NCBI GenBank assembly: GCA_020352595.1
Contig: CP070682.1
Coordinates: 428,134 to 433,541 of the forward strand
DNA: 5,408 bases
Direction of reading: 5' to 3'
From: a bacterium
GTDB lineage: Bacteria > BMS3Abin14
A program made the position numbers and the translations under genes. Numbering within the stretch: position 1 is the first letter of the stretch; the number at the start of each line of letters is the position of its first letter. Shown piece after piece: positions 1 to 5,018 of the stretch. The notes under the pieces are model-generated. The model had not been told where the DNA came from. It was given only the letters and a program-made list of their open reading frames with translations, and searched no databases.

Positions 1-185
1 TCCGCAAGGCCCTCGGGGACCTGCAGTTCATGTCCTTCTACGGCGGGTGGGACATCGACGACACGGGCAAGCAGGTCGGCCACTCCATGGTGGACGTGCA
101 GTGGCAGAAGGGCACCAGGGTCATCATCTGGCCGGAGGCGGCCCAGACCGGCGCCCCCGTCTACCCCAAGCCGCAGTTCAAGTAA
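1..185 (+). CDS. Branched-chain amino acid ABC transporter substrate-binding protein, C-terminal fragment (LivK/HAAT type)
   Basis: This is the 3' end of a gene cut by the window edge; the reading frame starts at base 3 and ends at TAA 183-185, giving 60 residues. The protein would be the periplasmic receptor that binds a branched-chain amino acid or related ligand and hands it to the membrane permeases. The visible tail contains MSFYGGWDID, then VDVQWQKGTRVIIWPEAAQT and a Pro/Tyr/Lys-rich end. This matches the usual C-terminus of type 1 periplasmic binding proteins of the HAAT family, where a 'Q(W/I)..G....VWP...A' stretch precedes a short tail. Complete permease and ATPase genes directly downstream in the order H-M-G-F strongly support the role. 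Ligand specificity cannot be judged, because the ligand-binding lobes lie outside the window. The stop is followed by a terminator-like hairpin, which would allow the receptor to be made in excess over the membrane proteins. Confidence 0.85.
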   Translation, partial: RKALGDLQFMSFYGGWDIDDTGKQVGHSMVDVQWQKGTRVIIWPEAAQTGAPVYPKPQFK

Positions 186-192
186 GACTGGA

Positions 193-251
193 GCCGGGGA
201 CCGCCGCAGCGGAGGCTTTGCTGCGGCAGCACAGGATGGCGATGCCCCGGC
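193..251 (+). repeat. Nested inverted repeat in the livK-livH spacer
   Basis: The outer arms GCCGGGG (193-199) and CCCCGGC (245-251) pair perfectly over 7 bp. They enclose a second perfect 8-bp pair, GCCGCAGC (203-210) with GCTGCGGC (220-227), around a 9-base loop. No T-run follows, so on its own it is not an intrinsic terminator. Its place just after the binding-protein stop and before the terminator-like hairpin at 277-318 fits a 3'-end structure that could protect the receptor transcript from exonucleases; that function is inference. Confidence 0.5.
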
Positions 252-276
252 CATCAGGGGACAGATCTAGAGCAGC

Positions 277-318
277 GGCTCCTCTCCGGAAAGGGGATTC
301 CGGAGAGGGGCCTTTTTT
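277..318 (+). terminator. Intrinsic terminator or attenuator between the binding protein gene and livH
   Basis: The left arm GGCTCCTCTCCGGA (277-290) and right arm TCCGGAGAGGGGCC (299-312) form a 14-bp stem with one T/G wobble and an 8-base loop, followed directly by six T (313-318). This is a textbook rho-independent terminator. It lies 46 bases before the livH start, and I see no convincing promoter between the two. It is therefore most likely partial, lowering permease/ATPase expression relative to the receptor. A complete stop would require an unseen promoter for livH. Confidence 0.85.
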
Positions 319-363
319 CACTCGCGCAGGCTCTTTCGCGGTCGCGGGTGAGCGAGGCGTGAC

Positions 364-1446
364 GTGATCTTCGAACAGTTGGCCGGAAACCTCGTTCAGG
401 GGCTGGTCCTCGGTGCCGTGTACGGCATGGCCACCATGGGTCTTTCCCTCATCTTCGGCGTCCTCCAGATCGTCAATGTGGGGCACGGCGCCTTCATCAT
501 GGTGGGGGCCTTCACCGCCCTGATGATGTTCCAGGCCCTGGGCATCCCCCCCGTCATCGCCCTGCCGGCGGCACTGATCCTCGGGATGCTCCTGGGGATG
601 GTCATCTACTACGCGGCCGTCAAGCCGCTGGTGTCGCCCAGCGGTTCGGGGATCCGGAAGCCTTCGGGCCGCGATGCCGGCATCGCGGTGGCCATCTTCA
701 TATCCCTCATGGTCGTGATGAGGTTCCTTTCCGGGTACTACAAGCTCCACACGGCATTCTCCATTTTTGTGGGGCTTCTCTTCCTTTACGGCCTCCTGCT
801 CTACGTCTACGGGGGCCGGAGGCAGGAAAAGGCGGCGGAGCTCGCCACCCTGCTCGTGACCTTCGCCTTCGGCGTCATCCTCGAGGAGTTCGTCAAGCAG
901 CTCTTCACCTCCGAGGCGAGGGGCTACAACTGGGACATCGGCAAGTTGGACATCGGGATCACGGTTCTGCCCTACACCAAGCTCCTCGCCGCATTGGGCA
1001 GCGTCTCCATCGCCGTCATCCTCTACCTCTGGTTCAACAAGACCCGCGCGGGCATGGCCATGCGAAGCGTCGTGGAGGACAGCGTCGGAGCACGCGTGTG
1101 CGGCGTCAACGTGGACTGGCAGTACGCCCTGAGCTTCTCGCTGGGCATCGGCCTGACGGTGACCAGCGGCGTCCTCCTGACCATGTTCATCCCCGTGGGG
1201 ATCAATCCCTACATGGGGGGGCCCTACACCCTCAAAGCCTTCGTCATAGCGGTCCTGGGCGGCCTGGCGTCGCCCTACGGCGCCTTCTTCGGCGGGCTGG
1301 TGTTCGGCCTCATCGAGAACGGGTCCTACACCCTCTTCGCCGTCATCCCCGGTGTTGAACCCTTCGCGCTGACGAGGTTCTTCTCTTTCCTCATTCTGCT
1401 TGTCATCCTGCTGATCCGGCCTACGGGTCTGCTGAGGGCGAAGTGA
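364..1446 (+). CDS. livH: Branched-chain amino acid ABC transporter permease LivH, with an internal insertion
   Basis: This is one of two inner-membrane permease subunits forming the import channel for the ligand delivered by the binding protein. The 360-residue product opens with a hydrophobic segment and the LivH-type stretch around residues 12-45 (GLVLGAVYGMATMGLSLIFG, then QIVNVGHGAFIMVGAF). Family features return after residue 160: AELATLLVTFAFGVILEE, the cytoplasmic coupling region at 227-250 (TRAGMAMRSVVEDSVGARVCGVNV), and GGLASPYGAFFGGLVFG near 299-315. It ends with RPTGLLRAK, the usual C-terminal motif. Family members are commonly about 290-310 residues. The excess is a block at about residues 91-156 that seems to add two hydrophobic helices (about 105-121 and 131-149). 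The start is GTG, chosen because GAGG at 354-357 lies 6 bases upstream. The stop overlaps the livM start, indicating translational coupling. Confidence 0.93.
   Translation: MIFEQLAGNLVQGLVLGAVYGMATMGLSLIFGVLQIVNVGHGAFIMVGAFTALMMFQALGIPPVIALPAALILGMLLGMVIYYAAVKPLVSPSGSGIRKPSGRDAGIAVAIFISLMVVMRFLSGYYKLHTAFSIFVGLLFLYGLLLYVYGGRRQEKAAELATLLVTFAFGVILEEFVKQLFTSEARGYNWDIGKLDIGITVLPYTKLLAALGSVSIAVILYLWFNKTRAGMAMRSVVEDSVGARVCGVNVDWQYALSFSLGIGLTVTSGVLLTMFIPVGINPYMGGPYTLKAFVIAVLGGLASPYGAFFGGLVFGLIENGSYTLFAVIPGVEPFALTRFFSFLILLVILLIRPTGLLRAK
1434..1438 (+). promoter_or_regulatory. Ribosome binding site deciding the livM start
   Basis: GAGGG lies inside the last codons of livH. It is 7 bases before ATG 1446 but only 4 bases before the in-frame GTG at 1443. 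The spacing favours ATG 1446, which shares its A with the livH stop TGA (1444-1446), giving a stop-restart overlap. Confidence 0.6.
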
Positions 1447-2441
1447 TGCGCCGGGCTCAGAGGTATTACCCCATCATCCCGGTCCTTGTCGCGTACGCCA
1501 TGCTGCTGGGATACGGCCTGCTCTTTCCCGGAAAGTGGCAGCTCGTGGCCCAGCTGGCCTTCTACTGCACCCTGGGGCAGGCCTTCAACCTCTTCATGGG
1601 GATGACCGGATACGTGGATTTCGGATACGTGGCCTTCATCGGCATAGGCACCTACGGCATGGCCATCTCCATCTACTACCTCTACGACAAGGGTCTCGGT
1701 CTTTTCATCGTCGTCATAGGTTTCATCCTGGCCGCCATCTTCTCCACGCTGCTCTCCCTGGCTGTCGGAGCGGTGGCGCTGAGGCTGAGGGGCGCCTACT
1801 TCGCCATCGCCACCATCGGGGTCAACGAGGGGTTCCGTTACCTCATCGAGGGGGCCAGGATCTGGAACGGGGCCGACGGCATCATCTTCTCACTGCACCT
1901 CAAGAAGGCCGTGGGACGGGAAACCATGATGGTGCTGTCTACCTTCTGGGCCGACGTCCTGGTTTTCACAGTGGCCATAGCGGCGGCCGTCCTCACCCTC
2001 GTGTTCATGCGCAACAAGGTCGGATACGCCCTCATGGCCCTCAGGATGGACGAGGACGCGGCCAAGGTCATGGGGATCAACGTCACGAAGTACAAGATCA
2101 TCGCCTTCATCACCAGCGCCACACTGGCCGGCCTCCTGGGCGCCGCGGCCTGGGCCCTGAAGCTCACCTACATCTACCCCGTGGACGCCTTCGCCATTCA
2201 CTACACGGTGGAGGCCATCATCATCGTCCTTCTGGGGGGAGCGGGAACCCTCATGGGACCCATCGTGGGCGGGCTCATATACGGCGTTGCCAAATATTTC
2301 CTCGCCATCGTCCTTCCAGGTTTCCAGCTGCTGATCTTCGCTCCCATCATCATCACCATCATCGTGATCTTCCCCGAAGGGACGGTGGGGATCCTCAAGA
2401 AGAGGGTCATGGGAACGGCGCTGCAAAAGTACATAATCTGA
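1446..2441 (+). CDS. livM: Branched-chain amino acid ABC transporter permease LivM
   Basis: This is the second inner-membrane permease subunit, pairing with LivH to form the channel. The 331-residue product is strongly hydrophobic throughout. LivM-type landmarks are visible in order: the glycine-rich FNLFMGMTGYVDFGYVAFIG near 48-66; LRLRGAYFAIATIG near 112-125, which in the family precedes the pore helices; and the cytoplasmic coupling loop at 199-229 (LRMDEDAAKVMGINVTKYK, then the following helix SATLAG). After these come GGAGTLMGPIVGG at 264-276 and a C-terminal PEGTVGILKKR (310-320). The length is normal for members without an N-terminal extension. ATG 1446 is preferred over GTG 1443 on ribosome binding site spacing; using GTG adds one residue. 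It overlaps livH by one base, and livG starts 10 bases after its stop. Confidence 0.94.
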   Translation: MRRAQRYYPIIPVLVAYAMLLGYGLLFPGKWQLVAQLAFYCTLGQAFNLFMGMTGYVDFGYVAFIGIGTYGMAISIYYLYDKGLGLFIVVIGFILAAIFSTLLSLAVGAVALRLRGAYFAIATIGVNEGFRYLIEGARIWNGADGIIFSLHLKKAVGRETMMVLSTFWADVLVFTVAIAAAVLTLVFMRNKVGYALMALRMDEDAAKVMGINVTKYKIIAFITSATLAGLLGAAAWALKLTYIYPVDAFAIHYTVEAIIIVLLGGAGTLMGPIVGGLIYGVAKYFLAIVLPGFQLLIFAPIIITIIVIFPEGTVGILKKRVMGTALQKYII

Positions 2442-2451
2442 GGGTAACGGA

Positions 2452-3207
2452 ATGGCTCTTCTAAGATGCGAGAATGTGACCAAGCGGTTCGGCGGTCTTG
2501 TGGCTGTGGACAGCATGACCTTCGAGATCGACAGCGGCGAGCTCATGGCCATAGTCGGACCCAACGGTGCCGGCAAGACCACCATGTTCAACCTCATCAA
2601 CGGCGTCTTCCCGGCGGATGAGGGGAAGATCTGGTTCGAGGACCTGGACGTCACGAACTTCCCCGCCTACAAGCGAGCCCACCTCGGCATGGGGAGGACC
2701 TTCCAGATCCCGCGGCCCTTCGCATCCGCGTCGGTCCAGGAGAACATCGCCATCGGGGCCATGTTCGGCTCGGCGGGAGCCGAGATCAACGTGGAAAGGG
2801 CCATGGAGATGGCCGACCACTACATCGAGATCATCGGCCTGAAGAAGCACCGGGACAAGCCTGCCGGCGGCCTGACGCCCACCGAAAAGAAGCTCGTCGA
2901 GATCGCGCGGGCGCTGGCCATGAAGCCGAGACTGCTTCTCATGGATGAGGCCATGGCCGGCATGAACCCCAAGGACATCGACGGCATGGTTTCCTTCATC
3001 AGGCACATCCGGGACACCGAGGGGATCGCCATCGTTTCCATGGTGGAGCACATCATGCGTGCGGTGGCCGGTCTGGCGGAGAGGGTCATCGTCATGCATC
3101 AGGGTGCCCTGCTGGTGGACGAACCGACCAGGGAGGCGTTGACCGATCCCAGGGTGGTGGAGGTCTACCTGGGTCACCCGCCGGAGGAGATCGATGCTCA
3201 GGGTTGA
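2452..3207 (+). CDS. livG: Branched-chain amino acid ABC transporter ATP-binding protein LivG
   Basis: This is one of two cytoplasmic ATPase subunits that power import through LivH/LivM. The 251 residues match the usual LivG length. Visible motifs in order are Walker A GPNGAGKTT (36-44), the Q-loop at Gln85 in GRTFQIPRPF, Walker B LLLMDE (161-166) with the presumed catalytic Glu166, the D-loop AGMNP (169-173), and the switch histidine His200 in VEHIM. The signature motif is degenerate: LTPTE (141-145) replaces LSGGQ ahead of KKLVEIARAL. The RTFQ, AGMNPK and VEH contexts, together with its position before livF, separate it from LivF. The start is ATG with GAGGG (2440-2444) 7 bases upstream, overlapping the livM stop. 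Its 3' end overlaps livF by 14 bases. Confidence 0.95.
   Translation: MALLRCENVTKRFGGLVAVDSMTFEIDSGELMAIVGPNGAGKTTMFNLINGVFPADEGKIWFEDLDVTNFPAYKRAHLGMGRTFQIPRPFASASVQENIAIGAMFGSAGAEINVERAMEMADHYIEIIGLKKHRDKPAGGLTPTEKKLVEIARALAMKPRLLLMDEAMAGMNPKDIDGMVSFIRHIRDTEGIAIVSMVEHIMRAVAGLAERVIVMHQGALLVDEPTREALTDPRVVEVYLGHPPEEIDAQG
3183..3187 (+). promoter_or_regulatory. Strong ribosome binding site for livF inside livG
   Basis: GGAGG lies within the last codons of livG, 6 bases before ATG 3194. It supports the livF start upstream of the livG stop and therefore the 14-base overlap of the two ATPase genes. Confidence 0.75.
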
Positions 3208-3901
3208 AAAACTGGAATCCGGATACGGGCCCATGCAGGTCCTCTGGGGTCCGGACATCGAGGTCAAGGCGGGGACCATAACGTCCCTCCTCGGTCCCAA
3301 CGGGGCAGGGAAATCCACCCTCCTGTGGACCATCCTCGGGTCCGTCAAGACCCGGCAGGGCCGCGTCCTGTACAAGGAAGAGGATGTCACGCATATGCAG
3401 CCGCACAGGAAGGTGGACCTCGGCCTGGCCATGGTCCCGGAAGGCAAGCACCTGTTCAAGGAGATGACCGTATACGAGAACCTCGTCATGGGGGCCTATC
3501 GCCGGGATGCCATGGCCAGGAAGGAAGAGAACCTCGAAATGGTCTATTCCATGTTCCCCATCCTCGCCGAAAGGCAGAAGCAGGTGGCGGGCTCGCTGTC
3601 TGGCGGGCAGCAGCAGATGGTGACCATAGGGCGGGCACTGATGACCAACCCCACCCTCATCATGATGGACGAACCCAGCCAGGGTCTGGCACCCAAGCTG
3701 GTCATGGAGATCTTCGAGACCATCGAAAAGATGAAGCGGGAGGTGGGGCTGACCATCCTGCTGGTGGAGCAGAACGCGGCCGCCTCCCTCGACGCGGCGG
3801 ACTACGTGTACGTCATGCACGAGGGGAGCATCAAGGCTGAGGGGACGCCGGAAAAGATCAAGGCCTCCGACGACATCAAGGAGGCGTATCTGGGGTTGTA
3901 G
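3194..3901 (+). CDS. livF: Branched-chain amino acid ABC transporter ATP-binding protein LivF
   Basis: This is the second ATPase subunit, which forms a heterodimer with LivG. The 235 residues match the family's usual length. Motifs in order are Walker A GPNGAGKST (34-42), the LivF-type VPEGKHLF segment (81-88) where Glu83 takes the Q-loop place, MTVYENLVMGA (91-101), the canonical signature LSGGQQQM (135-142), and Walker B LIMMDE (155-160) with Glu160. The D-loop SQGLAPK (162-168) and VEQNA (191-195) follow. In VEQNA a glutamine, Gln193, stands where most ABC ATPases have the switch histidine; this is normal for LivF. The C-terminal EAYLGL is also typical. ATG 3194 follows a strong GGAGG at 6 bases. 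The overlap with livG suggests coupled synthesis in equal amounts. It is the last gene of the operon, with a terminator 68 bases after its stop. Confidence 0.95.
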   Translation: MLRVEKLESGYGPMQVLWGPDIEVKAGTITSLLGPNGAGKSTLLWTILGSVKTRQGRVLYKEEDVTHMQPHRKVDLGLAMVPEGKHLFKEMTVYENLVMGAYRRDAMARKEENLEMVYSMFPILAERQKQVAGSLSGGQQQMVTIGRALMTNPTLIMMDEPSQGLAPKLVMEIFETIEKMKREVGLTILLVEQNAAASLDAADYVYVMHEGSIKAEGTPEKIKASDDIKEAYLGL

Positions 3902-3968
3902 GATCAAAGCGCCGGGGACGAAGAGCCTAGTGAAATGCGTTAAGAGCCAGATGTTGACGTGATCCTGT

Positions 3969-3990
3969 GCCGGCCGTGGGCCGGCTTTTT
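3969..3990 (+). terminator. Intrinsic terminator of the liv operon
   Basis: A perfect 7-bp stem, GCCGGCC (3969-3975) with GGCCGGC (3979-3985), has a GTG loop and is followed by TTTTT (3986-3990), then CTTTC. It lies 68 bases downstream of the livF stop and ends the livHMGF transcript. The rest of 3902-4196 holds no confident gene. Confidence 0.88.
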
Positions 3991-4015
3991 CTTTCAGAGA
4001 GAGGAGCAAGGAGAC

Positions 4016-4126
4016 ATGGGCGAGGTTGGGGGACGAGAGGCCCGGAAAGGAAGTCAGGCCGGGACCGCGAGCCGGCACGGATCGATGTCTGACCTTCAAC
4101 TCCGGACTCTGAAACACCCCCTCTGA
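4016..4126 (+). CDS. Doubtful 36-codon small ORF after the liv terminator
   Basis: ATG 4016 is preceded by GAGGAG (4001-4006) at a 9-base spacing, with a second GGAG at 4010-4013. The frame stays open for 36 codons to TGA 4124-4126. The predicted peptide starts MGEVGGREARKG, is rich in Gly, Arg and Ser, is basic and hydrophilic, and has no membrane segment or motif I recognise. Only the ribosome binding site argues for translation. Its position 26 bases after a terminator, without an obvious promoter, and its low-complexity composition argue against. In GC-rich DNA a frame of this length arises easily by chance, so I give it as a candidate only. Confidence 0.2.
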   Translation: MGEVGGREARKGSQAGTASRHGSMSDLQLRTLKHPL

Positions 4127-4166
4127 ACTGCTGTCTGGTCCGGATGGTTTTTCCATACTCTGGACC
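4101..4166 (+). repeat. Competing inverted repeats upstream of the pseudopilin gene
   Basis: TCCGGAC (4101-4107) is the perfect reverse complement of GTCCGGA (4138-4144). The same central segment can instead fold downstream: GGTCC (4137-4141) pairs with GGACC (4162-4166), and ATGG (4144-4147) pairs with CCAT (4153-4156) around a TTTTT loop. The two folds exclude each other. This could be an operator or a leader structure for the gene starting at 4197, or chance in GC-rich DNA. Confidence 0.35.
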
Positions 4167-4188
4167 GCCTCGCCCAATGTGCTATTCT
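4161..4188 (+). promoter_or_regulatory. Weak candidate promoter for the pseudopilin gene
   Basis: TGGACC (4161-4166; 4 of 6 bases match TTGACA) and TATTCT (4183-4188; 4 of 6 match TATAAT) are separated by 16 bases. Transcription would start at about 4195, almost at ATG 4197. The gene has no clear Shine-Dalgarno sequence, so a leaderless or nearly leaderless message is possible. Both boxes are poor matches, so support is weak. Confidence 0.25.
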
Positions 4189-4196
4189 GGCATGCC

Positions 4197-4847
4197 ATGG
4201 GAAGGTCTGCGTCAGGATTACCCAAAGGTTTCACCCTCGTGGAGATCATGGCCGCGGTGACCATCCTCGCCCTCATGGCGGCGGTGACTTTCACCATCGT
4301 GTTCGGTGCCGTGAAGAGGTCCCGCTACATCGACAGGGAACTGGAGCTGCAGACGGAGGCCGCCAGCATCGGTGGTCTCATGGCCGAGGACATAAGAGGC
4401 GCATTCCATCGTGAGGGGTTGGCACCCTTCTTCCTGGGAAGGGACTCCTTCAACCGGGATGACCCCGCCGATGCCGTGACCCTGGTTACGACGTCGGTCC
4501 TCCCTGTGCGGCCCGACGTCCCCATCGGTTCGGCCGGTGAGGTGGAGTACATCGTCACGGAGCGCGAGGACGGTGTTCTCGTCCTTCTCCGAAGAGAGCA
4601 GTCGCCGCCGGTCGATCCTCCTGAAGAGGGTGGGGCAGTCTACGAGGTGACGGACAGGGTGAGGTCCCTGAACCTGACTTATTCCGATGGAGAGGACTGG
4701 TTCGACAGGTGGGACAGCCAGGGGCTGGCCGACCACGAGGCCGGAAAGCTGCCCAGGAAGGTCCGCATCGAACTGGTCCTGGAGGAAGATGGCCAGAGGG
4801 TCACCTACTCCAGTACTGTCGCGCCGGTGATGGCAGTCGGGAGGTGA
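4197..4847 (+). CDS. Prepilin-type N-terminal methylation protein, GspJ-like minor pseudopilin
   Basis: The 216-residue product has a class III (type IV prepilin) leader: MGRSASGLPKG is cut after Gly11 by prepilin peptidase. The mature protein would start at Phe12, with Glu16 at the conserved +5 position. A single hydrophobic helix follows (about 12-37, FTLVEIMAAVTILALMAAV onward), which anchors it in the inner membrane and packs it into the pseudopilus. The C-terminal half matches the type II secretion protein GspJ: VEYIV (116-120), LVLLRREQ (128-135), then VRSLNLTYSDGEDWFDRWDS (155-174) and LPRKVRIELVL (185-195). GspJ is about this long and sits near the pseudopilus tip with GspI and GspK. 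ATG 4197 gives an 11-residue leader of usual size; an in-frame GTG at 4179 would add six residues. Neither start has a good ribosome binding site. No other secretion genes are in view. Confidence 0.85.
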   Translation: MGRSASGLPKGFTLVEIMAAVTILALMAAVTFTIVFGAVKRSRYIDRELELQTEAASIGGLMAEDIRGAFHREGLAPFFLGRDSFNRDDPADAVTLVTTSVLPVRPDVPIGSAGEVEYIVTEREDGVLVLLRREQSPPVDPPEEGGAVYEVTDRVRSLNLTYSDGEDWFDRWDSQGLADHEAGKLPRKVRIELVLEEDGQRVTYSSTVAPVMAVGR

Positions 4848-4896
4848 TCCCGGCACCGGGCAGGGCAGGTGCAGCACCACCACGGGAGGGAACTCC

Positions 4897-4925
4897 TTGA
4901 CACATCCATATCGACCGACTAACTT
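4897..4925 (+). promoter_or_regulatory. Sigma-70-type promoter for guaB
   Basis: A perfect consensus -35 box TTGACA (4897-4902) is followed by a 17-base spacer and TAACTT (4920-4925), which matches TATAAT at 3 of 6 bases including the important first, second and last positions. An A/T-rich stretch follows the -10 box. Transcription would start at about 4932, leaving a leader of roughly 87 bases before the guaB ATG. The promoter lies 49 bases after the pseudopilin stop. Confidence 0.65.
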
Positions 4926-4965
4926 AAAAAAATTCTCTTCACGGCCATTCGGAGCCAGTAAAGCC

Positions 4966-4987
4966 ACCCCGCCCCGCGCGGGGTTTT
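4966..4987 (+). terminator. Terminator-like hairpin in the guaB leader (possible attenuator)
   Basis: ACCCCGC (4966-4972) pairs perfectly with GCGGGGT (4978-4984) around the loop CCCGC, and a run of four T (4984-4987) follows. An alternative stem, CCCC 4972-4975 with GGGG 4980-4983, overlaps it. Because it lies downstream of the promoter at 4897-4925 and 31 bases before guaB, it is either an attenuator for guaB or a terminator for read-through from the pseudopilin gene. The T-run is short and interrupted by CGAAA, so termination strength is uncertain. Confidence 0.5.
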
Positions 4988-5018
4988 CGAAATCAGACGG
5001 GGAAAAAGGAGGCGCTTC

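Noticed and set aside
634..831. The extra block in LivH as a frameshift or assembly artefact.
   Set aside because: The frame is continuous, the block encodes sensible hydrophobic helices with charged ends, and codon style matches the flanking sequence.
1535..2464. Same-strand open frame of 309 codons in another frame over livM.
   Set aside because: It consists largely of His/Arg/Gly low-complexity sequence, while the livM frame encodes a proper membrane protein with family motifs.
2461..3489. Antisense open frame of 342 codons across livG and the start of livF.
   Set aside because: The translation is rich in His, Asp, Arg and Gly without domains, typical of the reverse frame of a GC-rich gene; livG and livF carry all expected ATPase motifs.
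3954..3985. TTGACG at 3954-3959 as a -35 box for a promoter after livF.
   Set aside because: At 16-18 bases downstream there is only the GC-rich terminator stem and no -10-like sequence.
3092..4297. Long antisense open frame of about 400 codons covering the livF region, the terminator and the 5' end of the pseudopilin gene.
   Set aside because: It is the mirror of livF in GC-rich DNA, runs through a strong terminator and intergenic repeats, has no recognisable motif, and the + strand genes are well supported by motifs and ribosome binding sites.
4849..4878. Two short palindromes after the pseudopilin stop (CCCGGCACCGGG at 4849-4860 and GGTGCAGCACC at 4868-4878) as a terminator.
   Set aside because: The stems are only 4 bp with small loops and no T-run follows either; they are likely by chance in GC-rich sequence.
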